Below, in pieces: positions 7,032 through 16,830 of a stretch of DNA of 64,000 bases. Position numbers and translations under genes: made by a program. Source of the stretch: Flavobacterium johnsoniae UW101 (GTDB lineage Bacteria; Bacteroidota; Bacteroidia; Flavobacteriales; Flavobacteriaceae); contig NC_009441.1 of the NCBI RefSeq assembly GCF_000016645.1, positions 992,001-1,056,000 on the forward strand, written 5' to 3'. The notes under the pieces were generated by a model. The model saw only the letters and a program-made list of their open reading frames with translations, made no database searches and was not told where the DNA came from. How positions within the stretch are numbered: position 1 is the first letter of the stretch; each line of letters opens with the position of its first letter.

Positions 7032-9806
7032 TTATTTTTTAGCAAATTTCTTAACTATTTTTTCTTTGCCATTATTCAATTCGATAAGATAAATCCCTGT
7101 GCTTAATCTGCTTACATCAATTGCGCCTGAAACTTGTCCAGAACCAAGCTGCTGCCCAAGAGCATTAATAATTTTATACGAATATGCATTTTCTTCTGAA
7201 ACAGTAACATTTAGCTCACTTTCAACAGGGTTTGGATACAATGCAAATCCTTTTGTTTCAGTTTCAACAATTCCCGCAGCAATTGGTTCTGCTTCGATCG
7301 TTCCAGAAGCTGTTATGTTTATGGTATAATCTTCAACTTGTCCATAAGAGAATCCTTCGCATGATGTTGGAACAGCATTATATTTCATAGAAACTCTCAT
7401 TCTTGTTGCGCCTAAAACTGCAGTTGCCGGAATTGTAATCGTTCCTGTTACCGGAGTAGTTTTTGATGCTGCTTTTGTCCAAACTGTTTCCCCAGAATCT
7501 GCAAAATCTCCATCTTGGTTATAATCGATAAATACTGCATAACCTTCATTGTAAGTTGTAGATGTCCAAACCGGAGTTATAGTGATTGTATAAGCACTTC
7601 CTCTTGCTGCATTTGTAGAAATAGCAGTATAATTTTCATATCCTGCTGTTCCAGTTGACGTATTATTGATTGTTCCAAAAACAACTTTGCTTATTCTTTC
7701 ATCAGCTGTGCTGTTTCCCTGAGAAGCACAATATGATACTGTCGCTGCTGTTGTAGTTACGCTAACCGCATTACTTGCTGCAGAAACATTTCCAGCAGCG
7801 TCTTTAGCTTTTACAGTAAAGCTGTAAGTTGTTAGTGCTGTTAATCCCGTAACATTGAATGAAGTTGTAGTAGATGAACCTTTTAAAGTTGTTCCCTGAT
7901 AAATATCGTATCCTGTAACGGCAACATTATCTGTTGAAGCTGTCCATGTCAAATTTGTTGTTGTTCCGGTTGTTCCAGAAGCTGCCAAACCTGTTGGCGC
8001 CGATGGGGCTACTGTATCTGTAGTTCCAGAATATGCTGCACCTACTCCTATCGCATAAAATGCATTTGTAGTTGCGATAACTTCTGCAGAACCTGCTCCA
8101 TACAAATCAATAGCTGATTGAATTCCTGATGTTCTTGCATTTGCAAAAGTTGAGTTTGAAGTTAAATAAACATCTTCTAAACGAAATGCAATTTTAGCTG
8201 CTTTATCAATTCCAATACCTGTTACGTTGTATGAACTTCCAATATCATTAGTTCCTGTTTTTCCAACAGATAAAATATAAAACCAGTGATTAAAAACTCC
8301 AGAGTTGGTATGCACACCGCAATAATCATTGCTGCTTGTCGGCGTACAGCTTACACTAATCCAATTTGTTCCTCCATAAGTATCCGGCTGACCTTCTGAT
8401 TTTGGGTTACTCATTGAACGAAGAGCTACGTGTCCGCTTCTTCTTTCAATATCTTCACCTACTAACCAAGTCGACTTTGTCGGCGCGGCGCGATATTCAA
8501 TACAAGCTGCCCAAATATCAGAGAAAGCTTCGTTCATTGCTCCAGATTCTTTTTGATATGCCAAGTTTGCTGTATACGTACAAACTGCGTGGCCAATTTC
8601 ATGTCCGGCAACATCTAATGAAGTCAAGATATCAAATCCGCCTGTACCGCTTCCGTCGCCGTATGTCATAACACTTCCGTTCCAGAAGGCATTGTTATTA
8701 CTTGAATATCCTGCGGCAATTAAATTATAATGCACATAACTTTTAATTTTTGCTCCGGCATCGTCATAACTATTTCTGCCGTGTACTGCAGACCAATAAT
8801 CATAGGTCATTTCTGCACCCCAATGTGCGTCGAGCGCTCCATTGTCTTTATTGGTATTATTATATTCTGCTGCTGTCCAGTTATTATCAGCATCGGTAAA
8901 GTTTGTTGTTGGATAAGTTGCTGTTCTTGCAGAATTATAGGTTTGAATTCCACTGCCGCGCGTTCCATCTAATAAAATATAAGATGAGCCGCTTAAAGTT
9001 GTTTGAATAGTCTGCGTTCCACTGTAACGTGTCTCTGCATTTGCGGCAACAATTGTTTTTTTAGAAGAAGAAGCCGTTTCTTTATCAGCACTTTTTGAAG
9101 ATGAAACTTTTCTTGCATGAACATTATCGTTTAAGTGCTTAATTGCAGCATTGTAAAACAATGCTTTTCCTGTTTGAGCATCTATATACAAATCGCCTCT
9201 GCTTAAAGGTTTTGTTGCATAGATATCAAATTTGTAAGCAAGACGAACATTGTCTGTCGTTCTTTTTTCTCCCTGTTGTTCCATATCTGGCAGAAGAACC
9301 AGTTCACCAACAGGTTTTTCATATCCAATTTCTTTCGCATCTTGTGGTTTATCCCAAAGATATTCAGACGCGTGTGTATGACTAACTGCTCTGTTAAAAG
9401 CTTCCTGGGGAGAAAGAGCCGGAGTAAGTTTTACATTTTCGATGTTGTAATACTCTCCATTCATCGAAACTAATCTTCCGTTTTCAGAATGTAATGTATA
9501 ATTGGCAAATTCTACTTTAATTCCCTGTTCATACAACTGAAATTTTTCATGCGTGTAACCTTGTTTATCAGTTTCTGTTTTTACTTTTCTAAAAGTCTGA
9601 TTGTCTTTTAGCCCAAGCTGCTCTTTAAAAACTTTTTGAGAATCTGTTCCTTTATACGTCGATACATCGCTAAAGGTAATTAAACTAGGCTGTCCGTTTT
9701 CGGATACATTTTTTTGGCTTATCCTTTTGTCAGTAACCTGCGCAGCTGCAGAAAGTGATAAAATTAGTAAAGCTGCTGTAATAATTCTTGGTAATTTTTT
9801 TTCCAT
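7032..9806 (-). CDS. Secreted M4 (thermolysin-type) metalloprotease with Fn3, GEVED and T9SS sorting domains
   Basis: This is an extracellular zinc endopeptidase. A signal peptide (1-22) precedes an FTP/PepSY-type propeptide (to about residue 225). The thermolysin-type catalytic domain has the zinc motif HEIGH at 402-406 and the downstream glutamate segment GAMNEAFSDI. A fibronectin type III domain (from APSAPTGL), a GEVED-like domain (ending GQVEDYTINI) and a C-terminal type IX secretion sorting domain (FALYPNPVESELNV to KKFAKK) follow. Secretion by the T9SS is inferred from that tail. At 924 aa it is typical for flavobacterial M4 enzymes. It is monocistronic. Peptide import or matrix degradation is the likely role. 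Confidence 0.93.
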   Translation of the reverse strand: MEKKLPRIITAALLILSLSAAAQVTDKRISQKNVSENGQPSLITFSDVSTYKGTDSQKVFKEQLGLKDNQTFRKVKTETDKQGYTHEKFQLYEQGIKVEFANYTLHSENGRLVSMNGEYYNIENVKLTPALSPQEAFNRAVSHTHASEYLWDKPQDAKEIGYEKPVGELVLLPDMEQQGEKRTTDNVRLAYKFDIYATKPLSRGDLYIDAQTGKALFYNAAIKHLNDNVHARKVSSSKSADKETASSSKKTIVAANAETRYSGTQTIQTTLSGSSYILLDGTRGSGIQTYNSARTATYPTTNFTDADNNWTAAEYNNTNKDNGALDAHWGAEMTYDYWSAVHGRNSYDDAGAKIKSYVHYNLIAAGYSSNNNAFWNGSVMTYGDGSGTGGFDILTSLDVAGHEIGHAVCTYTANLAYQKESGAMNEAFSDIWAACIEYRAAPTKSTWLVGEDIERRSGHVALRSMSNPKSEGQPDTYGGTNWISVSCTPTSSNDYCGVHTNSGVFNHWFYILSVGKTGTNDIGSSYNVTGIGIDKAAKIAFRLEDVYLTSNSTFANARTSGIQSAIDLYGAGSAEVIATTNAFYAIGVGAAYSGTTDTVAPSAPTGLAASGTTGTTTNLTWTASTDNVAVTGYDIYQGTTLKGSSTTTSFNVTGLTALTTYSFTVKAKDAAGNVSAASNAVSVTTTAATVSYCASQGNSTADERISKVVFGTINNTSTGTAGYENYTAISTNAARGSAYTITITPVWTSTTYNEGYAVFIDYNQDGDFADSGETVWTKAASKTTPVTGTITIPATAVLGATRMRVSMKYNAVPTSCEGFSYGQVEDYTINITASGTIEAEPIAAGIVETETKGFALYPNPVESELNVTVSEENAYSYKIINALGQQLGSGQVSGAIDVSRLSTGIYLIELNNGKEKIVKKFAKK

Positions 9807-10105
9807 AATAATTGGGGGTTTTTAAGTTTGGTTAAATAATTACAAACAAATCAATTAAAGTAAGTAAATACTTAAATTTGAAATAAAAGTATTTTAATTT
9901 TGTTAGATAATCGATGAAATTTGCCGTTAATCGATAAAATGCAACAATTTTTACTTTAAATTCACTTTTATTTAACAAACTGTAAGGAATTCTCAAATAA
10001 AAGTGCGAAATTTTGTATAGTTTAAATATTTAAACAACTGAAAAACAGCACAAAACTCAAAAATAAGTCAGTTTTATGGACAGAATTTTAATTATTCTTA
10101 CAAAA
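9807..10105. other. Non-coding region upstream of the M4 protease
   Basis: About 300 bases of very AT-rich sequence hold the leader and promoter of the minus-strand protease. I see no ORF, no strong hairpin and no clear TAnnTTTG box with a matching TTG. Confidence 0.5.
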
Positions 10106-10128
10106 AAAGCCGGCTTAATGCCGGCTTT
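10106..10128 (-). terminator. Terminator of the CoA-transferase operon
   Basis: AAAGCCGGC, a five-base loop TTAAT and GCCGGCTTT form a perfect 9-bp stem flanked by A and T runs, 29 bases after the scoB stop. The run on either side could make it work on both strands. Confidence 0.8.
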
Positions 10129-10156
10129 TAAATTTTTTCGTAAAATTCTTATTTAT

Positions 10157-10810
10157 TTAGATATCCATTTCTGGAATTTCTCCTTCAATTATCAAATCTG
10201 CTTCAGTTGAAGCAATAATATGCTCAACAGACACACCTGGCGCTCGTTCTAAGAGCTTAAAACCCTTTTCAGTTACTTCGAGAACTGCGAGCTCAGTTAC
10301 AACCTTTTTTACGCATCCTACACCAGTTAATGGCAAAGTGCATTTTTTTAGGATTTTAGATTCTCCTGCTTTATTAACATGCATCATAGCCACAATGATA
10401 TTTTCGGCAGAAGCCACCAAATCCATTGCGCCTCCCATTCCTTTTACCATTTTTCCGGGAATCTTCCAATTGGCAATGTCTCCGTTTTCAGAAACTTCCA
10501 TTGCACCCAAAATAGTTAGATCTACTTTTTGGCTGCGGATCATTCCAAAACTAAAAGCCGAATCGAAGAAACTTGCTCCCGGCAATGTTGTTATGGTTTG
10601 TTTACCAGCATTAATAATATCGGCATCTTCTTCTCCTTCAAAAGGAAAAGGCCCCATTCCTAAAACGCCGTTTTCACTTTGAAATTCGACCGCAATATCT
10701 TCTCTGACATAATTTGCAACCAGAGTAGGAATTCCAATACCCAGATTCACAAAGTATCTGTCTTTAACTTCTTTTGCAATTCGTTTTGCTATATCTTCTT
10801 TTGTTAACAT
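10157..10810 (-). CDS. scoB: 3-oxoacid CoA-transferase subunit B
   Basis: This is the beta subunit of succinyl-CoA:3-ketoacid (acetoacetate) CoA-transferase, which activates acetoacetate with CoA from succinyl-CoA. The catalytic glutamate lies in SENGVLGMGP (Glu46). The N-terminal segment NLGIGIPTLVANYV and the later GAMDLVASAENIIVAMMHV are typical of the subunit. Length 217 aa is normal. The alpha subunit gene lies 81 bases upstream on the same strand, so the two form an operon. Confidence 0.93.
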   Translation of the reverse strand: MLTKEDIAKRIAKEVKDRYFVNLGIGIPTLVANYVREDIAVEFQSENGVLGMGPFPFEGEEDADIINAGKQTITTLPGASFFDSAFSFGMIRSQKVDLTILGAMEVSENGDIANWKIPGKMVKGMGGAMDLVASAENIIVAMMHVNKAGESKILKKCTLPLTGVGCVKKVVTELAVLEVTEKGFKLLERAPGVSVEHIIASTEADLIIEGEIPEMDI

Positions 10811-10891
10811 ATTTTCTAATGTGTCAATTTGGAAATTAGATGATTAGATAATTCAAAAACAATTATCCAATTGTCTCATTATCTCAATTAT

Positions 10892-11593
10892 CTAATTTCT
10901 AGTTCTTACAGTTCGCTGTTCAATTCTTTTTTCAAATTTTTCTCCCTGAAAGATACGCTGTACCATAATTCCGGGAATGTGAATTTGATTTGGATCCAGA
11001 GTTCCAACAGGAACCAATTCTTCAACTTCGGCAATCGTGATTTTTCCAGCTCCCGCCATGCAGGCATTAAAGTTTCTTGCAGTTCCTTTAAAAATAAGAT
11101 TTCCGGCTTCGTCGCCTTTCCATGCTTTTACAATTGCAAAATCTGCTTTAAAAGCTTCTTCCATAATATGCATTTTGCCGTTAAATTCACGTACTTCTTT
11201 GCCTTCGGCAACTTCGGTTCCGTAACCAGCCGGCGTAAAAAATGCCGGAATTCCTGCCTGAGCTGCACGACAGCGTTCAGCCAAAGTTCCCTGCGGTGTT
11301 AATTCAACTTCCAGTTCTCCAGAAAGCATCTGACGTTCGAACTCGGCATTTTCTCCAACATACGAAGAAATCATTTTTTTGATTTGTTTTTTCTGCAAAA
11401 GCAAACCTAAACCAAAATCATCTACACCTGCATTATTTGAAATACAGGTTAAATCTGAAATTTGAGTATTTACTAATGCAGCGATTGTATTTTCTGGAAT
11501 ACCGCACAAACCAAATCCGCCAAACATAATTGTCATTCCGGTTTCGATTCCTGCAATAGCTTCCTGAACATTATTAACTTTTTTTGTTATCAT
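10892..11593 (-). CDS. scoA: 3-oxoacid CoA-transferase subunit A
   Basis: This is the alpha subunit of the acetoacetate/succinyl-CoA transferase. It has the glycine-rich CoA-binding segment [14 protein letters not shown] (residues 17-30) and the family pattern [15 protein letters not shown], followed by [21 protein letters not shown] (shortened here in meaning to the PQGTLAER core). Length 233 aa is normal. It is the first gene of the pair with scoB, and links ketone-body or branched-chain degradation to the TCA cycle. Confidence 0.93.
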   Translation of the reverse strand: MITKKVNNVQEAIAGIETGMTIMFGGFGLCGIPENTIAALVNTQISDLTCISNNAGVDDFGLGLLLQKKQIKKMISSYVGENAEFERQMLSGELEVELTPQGTLAERCRAAQAGIPAFFTPAGYGTEVAEGKEVREFNGKMHIMEEAFKADFAIVKAWKGDEAGNLIFKGTARNFNACMAGAGKITIAEVEELVPVGTLDPNQIHIPGIMVQRIFQGEKFEKRIEQRTVRTRN

Positions 11594-11688
11594 AACAAAT
11601 GATCTTTATTACTGTATAATTTTGATAAAAATAAGATTTTTAGATTAAATTATAACGATTTCGTAAAAAATAAATTGAACCATAAAAA

Positions 11689-11736
11689 AACATCCTTTTG
11701 CAATCTTCCTTATCCGGAAAAGTACAAAAGGATGTT
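11689..11736 (-). terminator. Terminator of the ricT-gldH-PBP1A block
   Basis: AACATCCTTTTG (11689-11700) pairs with CAAAAGGATGTT (11725-11736) across a 24-base loop that can itself fold. Read on the minus strand the stem is followed by a run of seven T, 26 bases after the PBP1A stop. Confidence 0.75.
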
Positions 11737-11761
11737 ACTATTTTAAAACTAATTCTAAGTT

Positions 11762-14068
11762 TTACAACTCGAATTCGTCTGTGTTTTGTTCAGTCTGTGT
11801 CGTATCTTTTACAATAGCAGGTCTTTGGTAGCAGTCTACTTTTATAGAAAGATTTGCCGGACGTTCAAATTCTCCTTTAGAAACCTGAAGGTTTTTATCT
11901 TCATAGCATTTCTTCATAAAATACCCCCAAACTGGTAAAGCTGCAGTTGCTCCTTGTCCGTAAGTTAAACTTTTGAAACGTGCCGAACGATCTTCGCATC
12001 CAACCCATACTCCAGTTACTAAGTTTGGAACCATTCCCATAAACCAACCGTCTGATTGGTTTTGTGTTGTTCCGGTTTTACCAGCAATTGGATTTTTAAA
12101 CATATACGGATAACCTGTCCAGCGATTGTCTCCGCTTCCTCCGCCTTGCGTACGTAAACGCACACCAGAACCACTTTCTGTTACCCCTTGAAGTAATTTG
12201 ATTACTGCAAAGGCAATATCTTTATTTAAAACGTCATGAGACTCTGGAATTGGCTCGTAAATAACCTCGCCGCTTTTGTTCTCAATTCTGCTTAAAAACT
12301 GTGGCTTTACATAAACTCCCTGGTTTGCAAATGTACTATATGCCGCAACCATGTCTTCAACCGTAATATCTACCGCTCCTAAAGCAATTGAAGGCTGTAC
12401 CGGGATTTCTGTTTTTACTCCTAATTTTTTAGTCAGTTCTACAACTGCTTCAGGACTTGTTCTGTCAATTAATTTAGCCGAAACTGTATTGATAGAAGCC
12501 GCCAAAGCTTGTTTTAAAGTAACCATTCCTCTGTATTTGTAATCAGAGTTTCTTGGTTCCCAGTCTTCTGTTACGTGGTGACGTCCTTTATGGATCATAA
12601 AAGGTCCGTCAAGTATAGAGTCGCAAGGAGACATATTCAATTCTTCGATCGCAGTAGCATATACGAAAGGTTTGAAAGTAGATCCTACTTGTCTTGCTCC
12701 CTGACCTACGTGATCGTATTGGAAATATTTGTAATTGATTCCTCCAACCCAGGCTTTGATGTTACCTGTTTGAGGTTCCATCGCCATTAATCCTGACTGC
12801 AGGAAGTGTTTGTAATAACGAATAGAATCCATAGGTGTCATAACAGTATCACGTTCTCCTTTCCAGGTAAACACTCGCATTCTAGTTTTTATTTTGAAAG
12901 AAGCAATAATATCATCTTCGCTTTTATCTGCGTCTTTCATTTGAGCCCAGCGTACAGAGTTTTTCATCGCCTGCATCATGATTCTTTCTGTCTCTGCCTG
13001 CGTAATATTTACGAATGGTGCATTTTTATTGTTTTTTTGTTCAATAAAAAACTGCTGCTGCAAGTTTTGCATGTGTGCAGAAACTGCTTCTTCAGCATAA
13101 GACTGCATTCTTGAATCAATGGTTGTGTAAATTCTTAAACCATCTTTATAAATATCATAATCAGATCCGTCTGGTTTCTTGTTTTCAGTTACCCATTTTT
13201 TCAAGTAATCACGAAGATATTCTCTAAAATAAGTTGCTGTACCTTCACGATGGCTTTCTAATTTAAATTTTAATGCAATTGGTAAAGCCTGTAATCTTTC
13301 TTTTTCAGCTTCAGAAATCATTTTTGCTTTCACCATCTGCCCCAAAACCACATTACGACGGTTTTTTACTCCTTCAGGATTTCTAATAGGGTTGTATAAT
13401 CCAGAGTTTTTGAACATTCCAACCAGCATAGCCGATTCGTCGGTTGTTAAATCTTTTGGCTCTTTTGAGAAATAGGTTTGTGCTGCTGAGCTTACTCCAA
13501 CGGAATAATTTCCAAAGTCGTAAACGTTGCAATACATTGCTAAAATCTCATTCTTGGTATATTGTCTTTCTAAACGAATGGCAATAATCCATTCTTTTAC
13601 TTTTTGCAGAATCCTGAAAGGCAGGAAACGAGAACCTTCTCCGTGAAACAACTGTTTTGCAAGCTGTTGTGTCAATGTACTTGCTCCTCCGTTTGTACCT
13701 AAACTAAAAACGGCTCTTAAAGTTCCACGACCGTCAATACCTGAATGTTCATAAAAACGAGCGTCTTCGGTAGCAACCAGAGCTTCTACTAAATTTTTTG
13801 GAAGATCAGAATATTTAAGCTGTGATCTATTGGTTTTGAAATATTTACCTAATACAACTCCATCCGAAGAAATAACTTCGGTAGCTAAATTAGAATCCGG
13901 GTTTTCTAAATCTTCAAAAGAAGGCATTGAACCGAAAAGTCCCCAAGAAGCAAATAAGAAAAATGCCAGAATTCCTAACAGGAAATAGGCGAAGATTCTC
14001 CAGAACTTCTTTTTGTAGTAATTAATATCCTTCGTGGTATTTGTTTGATTGTTTTTTTTAGCAGCCAT
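11762..14068 (-). CDS. Penicillin-binding protein 1A (bifunctional class A)
   Basis: This enzyme polymerises and cross-links peptidoglycan. A short cytoplasmic tail and one membrane helix (about 24-45) precede the glycosyltransferase domain (family GT51), with catalytic Glu101 in ATEDARFYEHSG and the motif GASTLTQQLAKQLF (128-141). The transpeptidase domain carries Ser463-x-x-Lys466 (GSTFKPF), a SIN motif and KTGTTQ. Length 768 aa is normal for Bacteroidota. The start lies 10 bases after the gldH stop, so ricT, gldH and this gene are one transcription unit. Confidence 0.94.
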   Translation of the reverse strand: MAAKKNNQTNTTKDINYYKKKFWRIFAYFLLGILAFFLFASWGLFGSMPSFEDLENPDSNLATEVISSDGVVLGKYFKTNRSQLKYSDLPKNLVEALVATEDARFYEHSGIDGRGTLRAVFSLGTNGGASTLTQQLAKQLFHGEGSRFLPFRILQKVKEWIIAIRLERQYTKNEILAMYCNVYDFGNYSVGVSSAAQTYFSKEPKDLTTDESAMLVGMFKNSGLYNPIRNPEGVKNRRNVVLGQMVKAKMISEAEKERLQALPIALKFKLESHREGTATYFREYLRDYLKKWVTENKKPDGSDYDIYKDGLRIYTTIDSRMQSYAEEAVSAHMQNLQQQFFIEQKNNKNAPFVNITQAETERIMMQAMKNSVRWAQMKDADKSEDDIIASFKIKTRMRVFTWKGERDTVMTPMDSIRYYKHFLQSGLMAMEPQTGNIKAWVGGINYKYFQYDHVGQGARQVGSTFKPFVYATAIEELNMSPCDSILDGPFMIHKGRHHVTEDWEPRNSDYKYRGMVTLKQALAASINTVSAKLIDRTSPEAVVELTKKLGVKTEIPVQPSIALGAVDITVEDMVAAYSTFANQGVYVKPQFLSRIENKSGEVIYEPIPESHDVLNKDIAFAVIKLLQGVTESGSGVRLRTQGGGSGDNRWTGYPYMFKNPIAGKTGTTQNQSDGWFMGMVPNLVTGVWVGCEDRSARFKSLTYGQGATAALPVWGYFMKKCYEDKNLQVSKGEFERPANLSIKVDCYQRPAIVKDTTQTEQNTDEFEL

Positions 14069-14078
14069 AACTATTTTT

Positions 14079-14558
14079 CTAATCTTTTTGTTCTATTCTA
14101 AAACCTACGTCTGTAATACCCTCTAAAGCCTCAACTCCGGGAATTTTCCCTGATTCTCTAACAGCCTGTTTGATATGGACTTTGTACTTTCCTTTAAACT
14201 TCACATCTTCTTTGTAGTACAGTTTACTTTCTTTAATATCAGTAAAACCGTTCCCCATTAATGTCCCGTCCGGGTTTGCCATTTGGTATTCTAAAGTGTC
14301 AACTTTTGTAAAACCGCTTGGTGTTTCAATAGCCACAATTAAAAATAAATTATTGAAAGGATAATTGTTGTTATCTCTCAAATTTACAAACAAATTGTAC
14401 TTTTTGGTAGAATCTAAAACTGGCAGGTCAAAAGTTACAACGCTGTCTTTGTGCCAGGCACTTCCAACAGATTTGTACTCATCGAATACTCTTTTTTTAT
14501 CGCACGAAAAAAGAAGTATCGCTGCCAAAAGAAGAATCCCGCTATTTTTTATTCTCAT
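14079..14558 (-). CDS. gldH: Gliding motility lipoprotein GldH
   Basis: This lipoprotein is required for gliding motility and functional type IX secretion in Flavobacterium. The signal peptide ends in LLFSC, so Cys19 is the probable lipidation site, and the body starts DKKRVFDEYKSVGSAWHKDS. The body has the expected immunoglobulin-like look, with strands around YNLFVNLRDNNNYPFNNLFL. Length 159 aa fits. Its start overlaps the end of ricT by 17 bases, and PBP1A follows after 10 bases. This order is the one known from flavobacteria. Confidence 0.92.
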   Translation of the reverse strand: MRIKNSGILLLAAILLFSCDKKRVFDEYKSVGSAWHKDSVVTFDLPVLDSTKKYNLFVNLRDNNNYPFNNLFLIVAIETPSGFTKVDTLEYQMANPDGTLMGNGFTDIKESKLYYKEDVKFKGKYKVHIKQAVRESGKIPGVEALEGITDVGFRIEQKD

Positions 14559-15912
14559 TTTTTGTGATAATTATAGGTTTTCTAGGTTCAGCTGGTTTAT
14601 TATCATTTGAATTCTGCTTATTCGGATTGTTTGAATTATTCGAATTTTTGTGCTTGTTCTTATGATTAGGTTTATTGGGGTTCTGTTTATTCTGCGGATT
14701 TGGGTTTCCGCCTGCTGGTTTATTGTTGTTGTTATTTGCCTGTTTTGGTTTTTCCGGCGCAGCAACAACCGCACTTTCAGCACTTTGCTTTTTCTTGCGG
14801 TTTGGTTTTTTCTTTCTTTTCGGCTGATCGAAACGTGTTAAACTTTCCTGCCCCATTGCATTGTTGAAGTCTTTTTCAGGTTCTGAAGTAACTTCAATTG
14901 CAAAATCTTCTAAAGAAGAAACTTTGTTTTTTTGTTTGTTTTCGGCAATAATTTCTTTTACCTGATCTATTTTTAAAACGTGCCAGTTTGCAAAATTATT
15001 AGTATAAGCAAACCACATTAATCCTTTAAAAATATCTTGTTTTTGGCAGACAGCATCACCTTTTTCGGTTACGAGTTTGGTATCGTAATCCGGAAAATCC
15101 TTCAAAGCGTCCATGTAAGTATCTAACTCATAGTTTAGACAGCATTTTAGTTTACCACATTGTCCGGCTAATTTTTGCGGATTAAGTGATAATTGCTGAT
15201 AACGTGCCGCCGAAGTATTTACACTTCTAAAATCTGTAAGCCATGTTGAACAGCAAAGTTCACGTCCGCAAGAACCAATACCGCCCAAACGAGCTGCTTC
15301 CTGACGGAAACCAACTTGTTTCATTTCGACTCTGGTGCTGAATTCTTTTGCAAAATCTTTAATTAAAAGTCTAAAATCGACTCTGTCATTTGCTGTGTAA
15401 TAAAAAGTTGCTTTCGATCCGTCTCCCTGAAATTCAATATCCGAAATTTTCATTTCCAATTTATGCTGAATTGCCAGTTCACGTGCGCGAACTTTCATTG
15501 GTTCTTCGCGGTCACGTGCTGTAGACCAGATATCGATATCTTTTTGAGATGCTTTTCTGTAAATTTTTGGAACTTCGTTACTATCTGGATTAACTCCTTT
15601 TTTCTTCATTTGAATTTTAACCAATTCTCCTGTCAAAGTAACAATTCCAATATCATGACCAGGCGATGCAACAGTTGCTACAATATCGCCAATGCTTAAA
15701 CTTAATTTTTCTGAATTTCTAAAAAATTCCTTACGTCCGTTTTTAAAACGAACCTCAACACAATCAAAAATCGCCTCTCCATTAGACGGACTCATGTTCG
15801 AAAGCCAGTCAAAAACCGTCAATTTATTGCAGCTATCGGTGCCGCAACTCCCATTATTTTTACAACCCTTAGGCGCGCCGCCATCTGAGGTTGAACAACT
15901 TGTACATGCCAT
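14542..15912 (-). CDS. ricT: RicT/YaaT-like PSP1 domain protein with Lys/Asn-rich tail
   Basis: The PSP1 C-terminal domain family includes Bacillus RicT, a partner in an iron-sulfur-containing complex affecting RNA processing and phosphorelay. The N-terminus is Cys-rich (CTSCSTSDGG, CKNNGSCGTDSC). The core contains two Cys clusters, CGRELCCSTWL and CGKLKCCLNYE, typical of the family. The final 85 residues are low-complexity, rich in Lys, Asn and Pro, and probably disordered. Length 456 aa is long for the family because of that tail. It heads the block with gldH and PBP1A. Confidence 0.88.
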   Translation of the reverse strand: MACTSCSTSDGGAPKGCKNNGSCGTDSCNKLTVFDWLSNMSPSNGEAIFDCVEVRFKNGRKEFFRNSEKLSLSIGDIVATVASPGHDIGIVTLTGELVKIQMKKKGVNPDSNEVPKIYRKASQKDIDIWSTARDREEPMKVRARELAIQHKLEMKISDIEFQGDGSKATFYYTANDRVDFRLLIKDFAKEFSTRVEMKQVGFRQEAARLGGIGSCGRELCCSTWLTDFRSVNTSAARYQQLSLNPQKLAGQCGKLKCCLNYELDTYMDALKDFPDYDTKLVTEKGDAVCQKQDIFKGLMWFAYTNNFANWHVLKIDQVKEIIAENKQKNKVSSLEDFAIEVTSEPEKDFNNAMGQESLTRFDQPKRKKKPNRKKKQSAESAVVAAPEKPKQANNNNNKPAGGNPNPQNKQNPNKPNHKNKHKNSNNSNNPNKQNSNDNKPAEPRKPIIITKNENKK

Positions 15913-16080
15913 AATTATATATGTAGTGCTGCCAGAATGCAGCTTAAGTTCATAAACGTTTGATCGGTAAAGATAGTATTTTTTTTATTTTGCCCTTTAT
16001 AGATTAGTTCTAAAGGGGTGTTAAATAAAAAATGCCTTGATTTTAAACAAAATTTTGTTCGAAACATCTTCTTTTCTCCA
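15913..16080. other. Intergenic region upstream of ricT
   Basis: This is the divergent region between ricT (minus) and the accessory genes (plus). It is AT-rich and contains no convincing ORF. On the minus strand TATCTTTA about 60 bases before the ricT start resembles a -7 box with one mismatch. Confidence 0.4.
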
Positions 16081-16182
16081 ATGAATAGATCAAATAAAAA
16101 ACTTATTCTGTTTGTTTTATGTCTTATACTGGTCATTTTTACTATTACCCTAAGGTACTTTTGTGAGTTACATTTTGAGTAA
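16081..16182 (+). CDS. Possible 33-aa single-span membrane peptide
   Basis: An ATG at 16081 opens a 33-codon frame with a basic N-terminus (MNRSNKK), one strong hydrophobic helix (LILFVLCLILVIFTITL) and a short polar end. The pattern is that of a genuine small membrane protein, but no family is recognised and no promoter is clear. In AT-rich DNA such a frame can also arise by chance. Confidence 0.3.
   Translation: MNRSNKKLILFVLCLILVIFTITLRYFCELHFE
16156..16163 (+). promoter_or_regulatory. -7 box upstream of the 16230 gene
   Basis: TACTTTTG fits TAnnTTTG, 67 bases before the ATG at 16230. The -33 TTG is not clear, so this is a weak call. Confidence 0.3.
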
Positions 16183-16229
16183 TTTCTTTCTAACTATAAA
16201 AATTAAATAACAGTATTAATTTTCAAATA

Positions 16230-16700
16230 ATGAAAAATAAAAAAATACAAACAGGTAAAATCTTTGGCAAAGCTGCTAAAGAAACCGGATTTAAAGGCAG
16301 TGGTGTAACTCGTTATATTGAATTTCCTAATTATTGGTTACTCGTAAATCATCAAAAATCATTTTACAGCATTCATTTTTATGCAAATGTTGGCTTGATT
16401 TATAAAGAATTGGTAGATCATACTATTACTGAAGATGAACTAAAAAATGCATTCAAGGGAAAATCTGCTATTTTTCCTCATGTAACTTTTAGAATTGAAA
16501 GTTGCCCTGGAATGCCTGAGGATTTAACTATACAAATTGGCCGTGCAGTTGAAAATGGGCAAGAAGAAAGACTAGAAAATGTTCTTAAGGAAGCGCTAAC
16601 TAAATTGCTGTCTTTTATGGAAAAAAACTACAGCAGACAAGATATACGAAAAATGTATGAAGACAAAAAATTATCTGCCATGATACTTAAAGAGGTTTAA
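16230..16700 (+). CDS. Uncharacterised protein, DUF4304/immunity-like, 156 aa
   Basis: A basic N-terminus leads into a fold with alternating strands and helices (GFKGSGVTRYIEFPNYWLLV, then FYSIHFYANVGLIY). The order of a 'gain-of-GF-K' start, a Q/K-x-F-x-S strand and an 'xNVGL' strand recalls DUF4304-type immunity-like proteins, but I cannot confirm this. There is no signal peptide. It opens a long run of accessory plus-strand genes. Confidence 0.6.
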   Translation: MKNKKIQTGKIFGKAAKETGFKGSGVTRYIEFPNYWLLVNHQKSFYSIHFYANVGLIYKELVDHTITEDELKNAFKGKSAIFPHVTFRIESCPGMPEDLTIQIGRAVENGQEERLENVLKEALTKLLSFMEKNYSRQDIRKMYEDKKLSAMILKEV

Positions 16701-16720
16701 AAATATAGTATGAATAATCC

Positions 16721-16820
16721 CCTCGCTGGCGCGAGCATCTTGCTCGTGAACACAAGTTTATAAAATTGAGATTATTGATTTAGAAGACGTTTATGAGCAA
16801 GATGTTCGCGCTAGCAGGAG
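16721..16820. repeat. Inverted-repeat element A, copy 1
   Basis: A 100-bp element has ends that are imperfect inverted repeats of about 30 bp (start CTCGCTGGCGCGAGCATC, end GTTCGCGCTAGCAGGAG). Each arm contains a small hairpin of the type CGAGCA-TCT-TGCTCG. The AT-rich centre encodes nothing. It is built like a REP doublet (BIME) or a small MITE. A second copy lies at 17804-17904 and a degraded third at 18368-18415. Confidence 0.85.
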
Positions 16821-16830
16821 AAACCATTTA

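Noticed and set aside
14571..14783. Minus-strand ORF of 70 aa inside ricT
   Set aside because: It is a shifted reading of the Lys/Asn repeat tail of ricT.
15915..16136. Minus-strand ORF of 73 aa upstream of ricT
   Set aside because: It is rich in rare-looking codons, has no family look and occupies the promoter region of ricT.
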